Below are positions 1 through 6,920 of a stretch of 10,817 nucleotides of DNA, piece after piece (the first letter of the stretch is position 1; each line of letters begins with the position of its first letter). A program made the translations under genes and the position numbers. The stretch spans positions 1-10,817 of the forward strand of contig CASFXO010000373.1 in the NCBI GenBank assembly GCA_949298665.1, in the 5' to 3' direction. The stretch is from an uncultured Lentisphaeria bacterium. Its GTDB lineage: Bacteria > Verrucomicrobiota > Lentisphaeria > Victivallales > Victivallaceae. A model generated the notes under the pieces. It saw only the letters and a program-made list of their open reading frames with translations, was not told the DNA's origin and searched no databases.

Positions 1-294
1 GGCCGGATCGCCTATCTTCACTTGAAGGATTTCCGGGACGTTCCCGGCGGGGTCCGGCCGGCGGCCTGCGGAGAGGGACGGCTCGACTGGGCGGCGCTCG
101 CTCCCGTGCTGCGGGATCTGGACGTGCCGGCCATGATCGAATACGAACTGCCGGATGACGTGGCCGACGGCATGGCGCGCAGCCTGGCGTTTCTGAAGCG
201 GCAGTTCGGCGCCGTGCCGCGGGCGGCGGGGCCGGATGGAACTTCCGCCGAACCGGGACGTGATTTTGCGGAATCGTGCGTTCAGACCGCCTGA
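1..294 (+). CDS. Sugar phosphate isomerase/epimerase, C-terminal part (cut by window start)
   Basis: Only the last 97 residues are present, in frame from base 1 to a TGA at 292-294. They match the end of the xylose-isomerase-like TIM-barrel family (sugar phosphate isomerases/epimerases, AP endonuclease 2 superfamily). The visible signs are a metal-site strand with HLKD (fragment residues 7-10), the family's GEG-x-(L/V)-D-W turn (24-30) that precedes the last helix, and a strand with IEYE (46-49) that supplies the acidic residue of the divalent-metal site. The final 25 or so residues are low-complexity and probably a disordered tail. Members interconvert or epimerise sugars and inositols in the cytoplasm; the substrate cannot be told from this fragment. 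The true start lies upstream of the window. The TTG at 22 is internal, because the conserved HL of the HLKD strand lies before it. No terminator follows. Confidence 0.82.
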   Translation, partial: GRIAYLHLKDFRDVPGGVRPAACGEGRLDWAALAPVLRDLDVPAMIEYELPDDVADGMARSLAFLKRQFGAVPRAAGPDGTSAEPGRDFAESCVQTA

Positions 295-319
295 CCGGAA
301 AGGAATCGACGTTTGCAGG

Positions 320-347
320 TTGCATTTTCCGTCGGATGGATTATATT
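320..347 (+). promoter_or_regulatory. Predicted promoter of the His/Cys-rich peptide gene
   Basis: A TTGCAT at 320-325 and a TATATT at 342-347 are separated by 16 bases, in a short AT-rich stretch between two GC-rich genes. Transcription would start near 354, giving a leader of about 38 bases before the ATG at 392. The same element form recurs at three other gene starts in this window, which strengthens the call. Confidence 0.55.
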
Positions 348-391
348 ATCAGACAGAACCGGAAACCGATTTGCGGAAAGGAGAGGCGAAC

Positions 392-556
392 ATGAAAAAA
401 TGGTGGCTGGCGGTCGGATTCGCCGCACTGGCGTTTTCCGCTCTGGCGTTCTGCGTGCCGCAACACGTCATGGGCGGCTGGGCTCATCATTCGGACGCCC
501 CGGTCTGCCGGGGCGGGCACTGCCACGGCGGGCACGGCGGACATCATTGCCGCTGA
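392..556 (+). CDS. Small exported His/Cys/Gly-rich peptide, putative metal binder
   Basis: This 54-residue protein starts at the ATG at 392, eight bases after a strong ribosome site (AAAGGAG, 377-383). An upstream in-frame start would add an N-terminus that covers the promoter and is unlikely. Residues 1-20 are a classic export signal: two lysines, then a hydrophobic stretch of W, L, A, V and F. The mature part (about 21-54) ends in CRGGHCHGGHGGHHCR. It holds eight histidines and, with Cys21, four cysteines, as expected for a peptide that binds Zn, Ni, Cu or Co outside the cytoplasm. Cys21 follows LAF, a poor lipobox because Phe at -1 is unusual, so lipidation is doubtful. The gene has its own promoter and terminator and is convergent with the reductase gene downstream. 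I recognise no named family; metal binding is inferred from composition alone. Confidence 0.72.
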   Translation: MKKWWLAVGFAALAFSALAFCVPQHVMGGWAHHSDAPVCRGGHCHGGHGGHHCR

Positions 557-571
557 CCGCGGCGAAAAACG

Positions 572-608
572 GAGGACGGAAGTTTCACCTTCCGTCCTCT
601 TTTTCTTT
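572..608 (+). terminator. Rho-independent terminator, probably bidirectional
   Basis: Arms 572-582 (GAGGACGGAAG) and 589-599 pair perfectly over 11 bp around a 6-base loop. A T-rich tract (600-608, T5-C-T3 or longer) follows, ending transcripts of the small peptide gene. On the opposite strand the same stem is followed, after two bases, by five T (the complement of A565-569), so it can also stop the minus-strand reductase gene, whose stop codon is at 651-653. Confidence 0.9.
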
Positions 609-650
609 TGGCCGCCGGCGCTCCGGAGACGGGAATTTCCGGGAAAAGCG

Positions 651-3083
651 TCAGATGAACAACGTATTGTTGCTCTCTTTCGCCATGGCGACGAAACTGG
701 CCACACCGGCGACTTCGTCAACCTCGATGAGCTCCTCGCGGGTAATGCCCATGAGATTCATGGCCATTTCGCAGGCGACGAAGCGGACGCCGAGCGCGCG
801 GGCCTGTTCCAGAAGTTCCGGCAGGGAGGTGACGTTCTGACGCTGCATGAGATCTTTCAGCATGGCGGTGCCGAGTCCGGCCATATGCATTTTGGAAAGC
901 GCCAGTCGGTTGGCTCCTTTCGGCAGCATCCAGCCGAAGAGCCGGGAGAGGCCGGTTTTCGCCACCGGCGGCGCCGGATCCCGCCGCAGAACGGAAAGTC
1001 CCCAGAAGGTGAAGAAGATTCCCACCCGCGTCCCGGAGGCCGCCATGCCGCAGGCGATGATCAAGGCCGCCATCGCCTTGTCGAGGTCGTTGCTGAACAG
1101 CACGATTGCGGCCTGATGTCCGCCGGACGGCGGCGCCGCGGAGGCGTTCACGACCGCGCCGCCCTTGCGCAGCAGCGCTTCAAGATGGTCCGGGGTCTGT
1201 TCCAGCGAAACCAGTTCATGACCGCCGGTTCGAATCCAGGACTCCAGATCGGGTGCGAAGGAGGCGGCGGCGAGCAGTCGGAGCGTGGCGCCGGACGGCA
1301 GCTGATCCATCTCGTTTTTCAACCGCACGACGGGGCCGGGACAGGCCAGCGCCCGGACGTCCAGTACGGCGGCGGCGGATGGCGCCGGTGCGGCGGGGGC
1401 GGTCGCGGTTACGGGGGAAGGCGCAGACGAAGCCGGACGGCGCGGAGCCGGAGCGGGGATTTCGGAATGCAGGTATTTCCAGGTGAGGTAGCCCCCGGAA
1501 AGGTTCCGGACGTGGAAACCGTTCTGCTTCAGTATCCGTTCCGCCAGATAGCCGCGCAGTCCGACCTGACAGCTGACGATGAGTTCGCGCGACTTGTCCA
1601 GCTCCGCCAGGCGCCGCCGCAGCTGCCCGAGCGGAATGGAAATCGCGCCCGGAATTGCTCCGGTCTGGTGCTCCGCCTCTTCACGCACGTCGATGACCAG
1701 CGCTTCCGGAGGGATGGCGTCGGCATAGGCCGGTTCGCTGAGACCGTCCAGAATGTTGCGCGCGATCATGCCCAGAAAATTGACCGGATCCTTGGCCGAG
1801 TTGAATGGCGGCGCGTAGGCCAGTTCCAGTTCGGCCAGCTCCGGCGCGGTGCGGCCGGACTGCATGGCCGTGCCGATCACGTCGATGCGTTTGTCCACGC
1901 CTTTGCTCCCCACCGCCTGGGCGCCGAGAATCCGGCCGTCGGTGGCGAAAAGGAGCTTCATGTGCATCTGGGTGCTGCCCGGATAATACGAGGCGTTCGA
2001 GGCCGGATGGGTGTAGATCCGGTGATAAGTCAGCCCCATCTGCCGGAGTCTGGTCTCCGTCAACCCGATGGCTCCCGCCGTCAGGTTGCCGACTTTGATG
2101 ACGGAAGCACCCCAGCTGCCGCGGTAGACGGCGGGTCTTCCGACGATGTGGTCGGCTGCGATGCGGCCCTGCTTGTTGGCCGGACCGGCGAGGGGAATCG
2201 CCGTGGACTGCCCCGAAACGCAGTCGATGACCGCGACCGCGTCCCCGGCGGCATAGATGTCCGGGTCGGAAGTCTGCAGATGTTCGTTGACGATGATATG
2301 ACCGCGCGGTCCGAGTTCCAGTCCGGCGGCGCCGGCCAGTTCCGAATTCGGTCTCACCCCGATGCTCATGACCACGAGGTCCGCCGGCAGCTCATTGCCG
2401 TCCTTCAGGCGGGCGAACAGAGTTTCCTCCGTCCGGCGGAAGCCGACCAGTTCGGCGTTCAATTTCACCTCGATGCCGAGCGCCGCCAGCTCCGCGCCGA
2501 GCGGCCAGGCCATTTCCCGGTCGACGGAAGGCAGCACATGTCCGGAATGCTGAATGACGGTTACTTCCAGCCCGCGGTGGTGCAGGTTCTCCGCGGCCTC
2601 CAGCCCGATGAAGCCGCCGCCGATCACCAGCGCCTTCCGGGCTCCCTTTGCGGCCAGAGCGCCGAGCGCGTCCATATCCGGAATGGTCCAGAGCGAATGA
2701 ATCCGGGGATCGTCGCCGCCGGGGAGCTCCGGGGCGGCCGGGCGGGACCCGGTGGCCAGAAGCAGTTTGTCGTAAGACTCGGTGTATTCGGAACCGTCCG
2801 TCCGGCGGATCCGGACCGTTTTCCGGGGGCGGTCGATGGCGACGGCCTCCTGCCGGGTCCGGATATCGACCTGAAACCAGCTTTTGAATTTCGGTTCCGG
2901 CATGACCAGCAGGGAATCGCGTTCCGGGATGACGCCGCCCAGATGGTATGGCAGGCCGCAGTTGGCGTAGGAGATGTATTCTCCGCGTTCGAGTACGATG
3001 ATTTCCATGGATTCGTCCAGACGGCGCAATCTTGCCGCCGCTCCGGCGCCTGCGGCGACGCCGCCGATGATCAGGGTTTTCAT
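651..3083 (-). CDS. Four-domain CoA-disulfide/polysulfide reductase: FAD/NAD oxidoreductase, rhodanese, TusA, DsrE-like
   Basis: The 810-residue protein begins with a flavoprotein disulfide reductase (1-450). It shows a dinucleotide motif GGVAAGAGAAAR (7-18), the single redox cysteine Cys42 in YANCGLPYHLGG typical of CoA-disulfide reductase and Npsr-type enzymes, an NAD(P)H motif GGGFIG (155-160), the second FAD motif YAAGD (277-281) and YAPPFNSAKDP (423-433). A rhodanese domain follows (about 458-540, active Cys505 in CQVGLR). After a Pro/Ala linker (541-572) comes a TusA/SirA sulfur carrier (573-640, CPGP with Cys581), then a DsrE/DsrF/DrsH-like domain (655-810, conserved Cys771). The chain of cysteines suggests that NAD(P)H-driven persulfide or polysulfide reduction and sulfur relay occur in one cytoplasmic polypeptide. 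The architecture is known in anaerobes. All key residues are intact. The ribosome site is weak (GAAAGA). It lies 93 bases after the AraC gene on the same strand, with no obvious functional link. Confidence 0.93.
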   Translation of the reverse strand: MKTLIIGGVAAGAGAAARLRRLDESMEIIVLERGEYISYANCGLPYHLGGVIPERDSLLVMPEPKFKSWFQVDIRTRQEAVAIDRPRKTVRIRRTDGSEYTESYDKLLLATGSRPAAPELPGGDDPRIHSLWTIPDMDALGALAAKGARKALVIGGGFIGLEAAENLHHRGLEVTVIQHSGHVLPSVDREMAWPLGAELAALGIEVKLNAELVGFRRTEETLFARLKDGNELPADLVVMSIGVRPNSELAGAAGLELGPRGHIIVNEHLQTSDPDIYAAGDAVAVIDCVSGQSTAIPLAGPANKQGRIAADHIVGRPAVYRGSWGASVIKVGNLTAGAIGLTETRLRQMGLTYHRIYTHPASNASYYPGSTQMHMKLLFATDGRILGAQAVGSKGVDKRIDVIGTAMQSGRTAPELAELELAYAPPFNSAKDPVNFLGMIARNILDGLSEPAYADAIPPEALVIDVREEAEHQTGAIPGAISIPLGQLRRRLAELDKSRELIVSCQVGLRGYLAERILKQNGFHVRNLSGGYLTWKYLHSEIPAPAPRRPASSAPSPVTATAPAAPAPSAAAVLDVRALACPGPVVRLKNEMDQLPSGATLRLLAAASFAPDLESWIRTGGHELVSLEQTPDHLEALLRKGGAVVNASAAPPSGGHQAAIVLFSNDLDKAMAALIIACGMAASGTRVGIFFTFWGLSVLRRDPAPPVAKTGLSRLFGWMLPKGANRLALSKMHMAGLGTAMLKDLMQRQNVTSLPELLEQARALGVRFVACEMAMNLMGITREELIEVDEVAGVASFVAMAKESNNTLFI

Positions 3084-3176
3084 TGCAGATTCTTTCGGTT
3101 AAGGCGTTGGCTGTTCCGGGGGGACCGGGGCGGTCGGGCGGGGGAGGCCGCGGACCGGCCGGGACCCGGGATTAGT

Positions 3177-4037
3177 TTAGCATCCATCTGAGTTTTTTCC
3201 AGTGGCGGAACGGTTTTCCGGGGTGTGCGACCGCAGATGCGCACGGTATTCCGACGGGGAATTGCCGCAGAATTTGCGGAAACGGGTGGCGAAATAGAAC
3301 GGGTCGGCCATGCCGATCTGCCGGGCGATTTCCGCGACGGGCAGCGTAGTGCTCTCCAGCAGCTGCTGCGCCCGGCGCAACCGGTGGAGTTCCCGGTAGG
3401 CCCGTGGTGAAATGCCGCAGTGTCGCCGGATTTCGTTGTAGAAGCGCGTCCGCGATAGATAACAGCGACGTGCGATGCAGTCCATGGAAAGTTCCGGGAC
3501 CGTCGGATCCAGCAGCATTTTCCGGGCGCGCGGCAGCCAGGCTTCGGCGACCGGGAGCGGTTGCTGCACGGCGCCGCCGCAACCGCGCAGCAGAACGCTT
3601 TCCAGCAGCGTATAGGCCAGCGGGTGCCAGAGTGCCGGGCGCCGCCGATCCAGCTGGCAGGCCTCCAGCAATGCGGCCCGGGCACGCGGGAATTCCGGTT
3701 CCGGCAAACGGCTGTACCGCACGCCCGGCAGGAACTCCGGCCAGAGCGGTACCGCGGCAAGGTGCGGCCGCATCAGAAAATGAATCCAGAGGAGATCCCA
3801 GGGCCCGGAACAGCGGAAGGAGTGCGCATGCTCCGGAGCGATCAGAACGAGATCACGCCGGGCGACCGGGACGCGGCCGGTTTCCAGAAGGATTTCCCCG
3901 GCGCCGTTCAGCGTGAGGAGCAGACTCCAGTCGTTGATCCAGCGGCTCCGCCAGAACAATCCGTCCGGCTTCGTTATGATGGCCCGGCCGGAGACGAAAT
4001 CGGCATCGCGGCAGGGACTTTGTCGAGCGGTACTCAT
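3177..4037 (-). CDS. AraC-family transcriptional regulator with N-terminal cupin sensor
   Basis: The 286-residue protein has an N-terminal AraC-type cupin (about 15-95), with beta strands around LLLTLNGAGEILLETG and the 'IAPEHAHSF' turn expected of the ligand-binding barrel. The C-terminal domain (about 175-270) carries two helix-turn-helix units. The first is near 183-204 (IARRCYLSRTRFYNEIRR) and the second near 233-256, followed by the family signature FYFATRFRKFCGNSPSEYR. Such regulators bind a sugar or glycan-derived ligand and usually activate nearby catabolic genes. It is divergent from the ADP-ribosylglycohydrolase gene, with 155 bases between them, the standard arrangement for a regulator and its target. 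The ATG at 4037 has no Shine-Dalgarno sequence; the leader just before it is almost purely A and C. No ligand can be assigned. Confidence 0.92.
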   Translation of the reverse strand: MSTARQSPCRDADFVSGRAIITKPDGLFWRSRWINDWSLLLTLNGAGEILLETGRVPVARRDLVLIAPEHAHSFRCSGPWDLLWIHFLMRPHLAAVPLWPEFLPGVRYSRLPEPEFPRARAALLEACQLDRRRPALWHPLAYTLLESVLLRGCGGAVQQPLPVAEAWLPRARKMLLDPTVPELSMDCIARRCYLSRTRFYNEIRRHCGISPRAYRELHRLRRAQQLLESTTLPVAEIARQIGMADPFYFATRFRKFCGNSPSEYRAHLRSHTPENRSATGKNSDGC

Positions 4038-4127
4038 TTTTTTGTTTTGTTTGTTTGTTTTGTACGAAAATCAAGGTTTTCGGCACGATCTTCCATGTTG
4101 TTTCCGGAATCTCCGAATATCATTAAT

Positions 4128-4156
4128 AATATAGAAATCGTCCGTGTGAAATGCAA
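4128..4156 (-). promoter_or_regulatory. Predicted promoter of the AraC regulator gene
   Basis: Read on the minus strand: TTGCAT (4156-4151), 17 bases, then TATATT (4133-4128). The start point would be near 4121, giving an untranslated leader of about 84 bases that ends in the CA-rich tract. The element form matches the promoters predicted at 320-347 and 6944-6971. Confidence 0.5.
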
Positions 4157-4178
4157 CTTCCGGTTTTCCGGAAACAGG

Positions 4179-4184
4179 AAAGGA
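4179..4184 (+). promoter_or_regulatory. Ribosome binding site that fixes the start at 4193
   Basis: AAAGGA lies eight bases before the ATG at 4193. The ATG at 4184 overlaps this site, and the ATG at 4151 has no ribosome site and lies inside the predicted -35 of the opposite gene, so 4193 is preferred. Confidence 0.7.
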
Positions 4185-4192
4185 TGTGGACA

Positions 4193-5728
4193 ATGTTCGA
4201 TGCAGGTAAAAAAATGCGGGATCAGTTCAATCTGGCGGAGTTCCGGGACAAGGTGCTCGGCTGCTGGACCGGCAAGAACATCGGCGGCACGCTGGGCGCG
4301 CCGATGGAGGGGAGCCGCCCCCTGCATGACGTGTCGTTTTACACGCAGGATCTCGGCGGAAATCCGGCTCCGAACGACGATCTGGACCTGCAGCTGGTCT
4401 GGCTGCAGGCGGTCGAGCAGCACGGCGCATATCGGCTGAACGAACGGATTCTCGGCGAATACTGGATGCGTTACATTACCGGGCCGTGGAACGAATACGG
4501 CACGGCCAAGGGGAACATGGTCGCCGGACTTTATCCGCCGCTTTCCGGATTCTGCAACAATGACCAGTGGAAAAACAGCAACGGCGCCTGGATCCGTTCG
4601 GAAATCTGGGCGTGTCTGTTTCCCGGAACACCGGACGAGGCGGCGCGTTTTGCCTGGCTGGATGCCTGCGTCGATCATGCCGGAGAGGGGATTTATGCGG
4701 AAATCTTCACCGCGTCGCTGGAGTCGGCCGCTTTCGTCGAGAGCGATCCGGAAACGCTGATCGGCATGGCGCTGGCCCGGATTCCCGCCGACTGCCGGGT
4801 CGCCCGCAGCGTGAATCTCGTGCTGGACGGGTATCATCGCGGCATCGACTGGCGGACCGTGCGCCGGAACCTTGTGGAGGACAGCGCCGATCTGGGGTGG
4901 TTTCAGGCTCCGGCCAATCTCGGATTTGCAGTGCTCGGACTGCTGTATGGGGAAAACGATTTCGGCCGCAGCGTCTGTCTGGCGGTCAACTGCGGCGACG
5001 ACACCGACTGTACCGGGGCGACCGTCGGCGCCGTGCTCGGCATTCTCAAGGGGCGTTCCGGACTGCCCGGGGAATGGATCGCTCCGATCGGCAACACCAT
5101 CCGGACGGTGGCGATCTCCACATATTATCTTTTCGTCCCGGAGACCCTGGAGGAGTTGACGGAACGTGTCATACGCAACAAGCAGCTGATCGAACGGGAA
5201 AACCCGGCGCTGCCGCGTCTTGCCGACGGCCCCACCCGCATCGGCGACGAACTCCGCCGGCGGCTCGGAGACGGCGAATGGGCCCGGCAGAACATCTGTA
5301 CCCGCAGTTCCCGGGCGGTCGGTTACGATCTGCCCTGGGGGCGGCTGACGCTCGAATACGGTTCTTCACCGGTGACCGCGCCCGGAGAAGCGCAGCGGCT
5401 GCGTCTTTCCGTGGACGGCTGTCCGCACAGCAATCGTCTGGTCTGTTTCCGCTGGAAACTGCCGGAAGGATGGTGCGTTTCTCCCGGAACGGAACAGATG
5501 CTGCAGGTGAAGCAGGACGCGGTGTCGACGCTGGCGGTGGAGATCACTCCCGGTGATTTTCCGGGGGCGATGGTGTACGTGCAGCTGGAAGTGCGTCTCT
5601 CCGATCGGCTGGCGCCCTGGTGGCTGGCGGTGCCGTTCGAGCTGCGCGGGACGGTGGAGCAGGAACATCAGATTGTGTCGGAGACTTTCCGCGACGAGGA
5701 GGGGCGCCGGACGCTCCGGTATGAGTGA
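4193..5728 (+). CDS. ADP-ribosylglycohydrolase family protein (DraG/crystallin J1 type) with C-terminal beta-rich extension
   Basis: The 511-residue protein has an ADP-ribosylglycohydrolase (DraG-like) all-helical catalytic domain at about 15-330. It shows the opening GCWTGKNIGGTLGAP (23-37), the first metal site NDD (61-63, equivalent to the family DDT), and the second metal site CGDDTDCTGATVGAVLG (267-283). These Asp residues normally bind two Mg ions that hold the ADP-ribose-linked substrate. Residues about 385-486 form a separate beta-rich segment, ending in alternating strands (VYVQLEVRLS, WWLAVPFEL) that resemble an immunoglobulin-like sandwich. Plain DraG domains are about 300 residues long, so this extension is extra. 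There is no signal peptide. Members remove ADP-ribose from proteins, nucleic acids or small molecules. In sugar-gene surroundings the real substrate may be another ribosyl or glycosyl compound. The gene is divergent from the AraC gene and convergent with the dehydrogenase. Confidence 0.88.
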   Translation: MFDAGKKMRDQFNLAEFRDKVLGCWTGKNIGGTLGAPMEGSRPLHDVSFYTQDLGGNPAPNDDLDLQLVWLQAVEQHGAYRLNERILGEYWMRYITGPWNEYGTAKGNMVAGLYPPLSGFCNNDQWKNSNGAWIRSEIWACLFPGTPDEAARFAWLDACVDHAGEGIYAEIFTASLESAAFVESDPETLIGMALARIPADCRVARSVNLVLDGYHRGIDWRTVRRNLVEDSADLGWFQAPANLGFAVLGLLYGENDFGRSVCLAVNCGDDTDCTGATVGAVLGILKGRSGLPGEWIAPIGNTIRTVAISTYYLFVPETLEELTERVIRNKQLIERENPALPRLADGPTRIGDELRRRLGDGEWARQNICTRSSRAVGYDLPWGRLTLEYGSSPVTAPGEAQRLRLSVDGCPHSNRLVCFRWKLPEGWCVSPGTEQMLQVKQDAVSTLAVEITPGDFPGAMVYVQLEVRLSDRLAPWWLAVPFELRGTVEQEHQIVSETFRDEEGRRTLRYE

Positions 5729-5818
5729 GAACGGCGGAGATCGGCGGCCGCAACGCCCCGAGCGGGATCCGCGGCCCGGTTCCGCCGGACCGCGCCGGTC
5801 TCCTGCCGGACCCGCAGA
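5729..5818. other. Convergent intergenic gap, no clear terminator
   Basis: These 90 very GC-rich bases separate two converging genes. Short imperfect stems can be drawn (for example GACC/GGTC around 5788-5800), but none is followed by a T tract on either strand, so any termination here is not of the simple intrinsic type. Confidence 0.4.
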
Positions 5819-6853
5819 TCAGGAGGCGTCGCTCCAGTCGAGGATGATGCCCATTTCACCCCCGCGCGCCCGGTCCAGGGCCTCGTAGGCGACGGGGGCG
5901 TCCCGCCAGTTGAGCCGGCGGCTGACCAGCGGACGGACGTTCAGTTTGCCCAGTCGCAGCAGATCGAAGAACATTTCCATATGGCGCTGTTTGGTCCAGG
6001 GGTTTTCCGGCTGGGGGTATTCCGGGTGCGAGTAGTTGTGGGCGCCGATGATGGCGATGCTGGGGTGGGCGCAGTCATCGTGAAAATCAAATAAAACCGG
6101 TCGTTTGGGACTGCTCAGGAGGATCAGCCGACCTTTTTTCCGGAGCAGTTTCGCCTCGTATGGGATCAGATCGGCGTTTCCGGTCAGTTCGATCACCACG
6201 TCCGCCCGGCGGCCTTTGTTGTGTCGCAGCAGGACTTCCTCCGGAGACGTTTCGGCGGGGTTGATCGGAATCACGCCGGGATCCTGCGGCAACAGTTCGA
6301 GCCGGTGAGTCGCCGGATCCACGGCGAAGACCGGGAAGGCGCCGCAGGCCTGCAGAAAACGGACGGCGAATTGTCCCAGCAGACCCAGGCCGAACACCAC
6401 GGCGGATTCCCCCCACTGGATTCCGGAACGGCGGATGCCGTTCATGACGATCAGCGGAATGGTGAAGAAAACGGCGTCGTCGTCCAAGATTCCCTCCGGT
6501 ACCGGGAAACAGGTGGCTTCCGGTTCGGTCCCGTGCACTTCCACCGTCGTGAACGCGGCATGGCCCGTGGGCGTGGCGACCCTCCGGCCGAGCCAGTTCC
6601 GGGGCACGTTGCCGCCGGCATCGATGATGGTGCCGATATTGTTGTAACCCGGGTAATAGGGGCAGGAAAAATTCTTTTCCCAGATCGACCCCGCTTCATA
6701 ATCGCCACAATAAGCGGTCATTTCGGTGCCGGTACTGATCAGGGTGCGGCTGGTTCGAATCAAAACTTCGTCAGGGTTCAGAACAGGGAGTTCCCTTTCT
6801 TCAAAGGACGCTCGTTTGACTTCCGGAAAATACAGGACGTGATTTTTTCCCAT
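5819..6853 (-). CDS. Medium-chain dehydrogenase/reductase (zinc-type alcohol dehydrogenase superfamily, BchC-like branch)
   Basis: The 344-residue protein starts at the ATG at 6853. Its N-terminal GroES-like domain (about 5-135) has PDEVLIRT and then STGTE (40-44), the sequence typical of the MDR branch that includes bacteriochlorophyllide dehydrogenase-like proteins. Classical zinc alcohol dehydrogenases have a catalytic cysteine and a GHE motif here; neither is present, so catalytic zinc is probably absent. PGYNNIG (68-74) opens the next conserved strand. A Rossmann fold follows, with VVFGLGLLGQFAVRFLQACG (about 152-171) for NAD(P) binding and ADVVIELTG (217-225). The likely role is NAD(P)-dependent oxidation or reduction of a sugar or polyol in the cytoplasm. 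The substrate is unknown. It is divergent from the NAD synthase gene. A longer reading from 7123 would cover the promoter and has no conserved sequence, so it was rejected. Confidence 0.87.
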   Translation of the reverse strand: MGKNHVLYFPEVKRASFEERELPVLNPDEVLIRTSRTLISTGTEMTAYCGDYEAGSIWEKNFSCPYYPGYNNIGTIIDAGGNVPRNWLGRRVATPTGHAAFTTVEVHGTEPEATCFPVPEGILDDDAVFFTIPLIVMNGIRRSGIQWGESAVVFGLGLLGQFAVRFLQACGAFPVFAVDPATHRLELLPQDPGVIPINPAETSPEEVLLRHNKGRRADVVIELTGNADLIPYEAKLLRKKGRLILLSSPKRPVLFDFHDDCAHPSIAIIGAHNYSHPEYPQPENPWTKQRHMEMFFDLLRLGKLNVRPLVSRRLNWRDAPVAYEALDRARGGEMGIILDWSDAS

Positions 6854-6862
6854 AAAGCCACA

Positions 6863-6868
6863 CCTTCT
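6863..6868 (-). promoter_or_regulatory. Ribosome binding site that fixes the dehydrogenase start at 6853
   Basis: On the minus strand AGAAGG lies nine bases before the ATG at 6853. This supports the 344-residue start over the upstream in-frame ATG at 7123. Confidence 0.65.
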
Positions 6869-6920
6869 GTTTTGTTTTGTTTGTGGTAAAAGATTGCAAT
6901 AAAACATCTTTTCCCATGAT

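Larger units (their letters stand above)
4038..4192. promoter_or_regulatory. Divergent promoter region between AraC regulator and ADP-ribosylglycohydrolase
   Basis: This 155-base stretch must hold both promoters. The minus-strand promoter is recognisable (separate entry). On the plus strand there are AT-rich -10-like hexamers near 4127-4135 (TAATAT, TATAGA), but I see no good -35 at 16-18 bases upstream. That is what an activator-dependent promoter would look like, and the AraC protein is the obvious candidate. TTCCGGAA palindromes at 4102-4109 and 4166-4173 lie 64 bases apart, but this word is common in the window. Confidence 0.5.

Noticed and set aside
3084..3176. GC-rich stems between the AraC and reductase genes as a terminator
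   Set aside because: GGCCG/CGGCC and similar stems form easily in this composition, and no T tract follows on the minus strand.
885..3191. A 768-codon open frame on the plus strand opposite the reductase gene
   Set aside because: Its translation is rich in R, G, D and Q with no family motif, and it lies antisense to a gene with intact motifs through its length. GC-rich codon bias leaves the opposite frame without stops.
4101..4175. Paired TTCCGGAA palindromes and GGTTTTC(C)GG words as AraC operators
   Set aside because: TTCCGG and TTTTCCGG occur many times in this window, also inside genes, so the pairing carries little weight. AraC proteins usually bind direct repeats, and none stands out here.
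4151..4192. Earlier ATGs (4151, 4184) for the ADP-ribosylglycohydrolase
   Set aside because: 4151 has no ribosome site and lies in the opposite promoter; 4184 overlaps the ribosome site that serves 4193.
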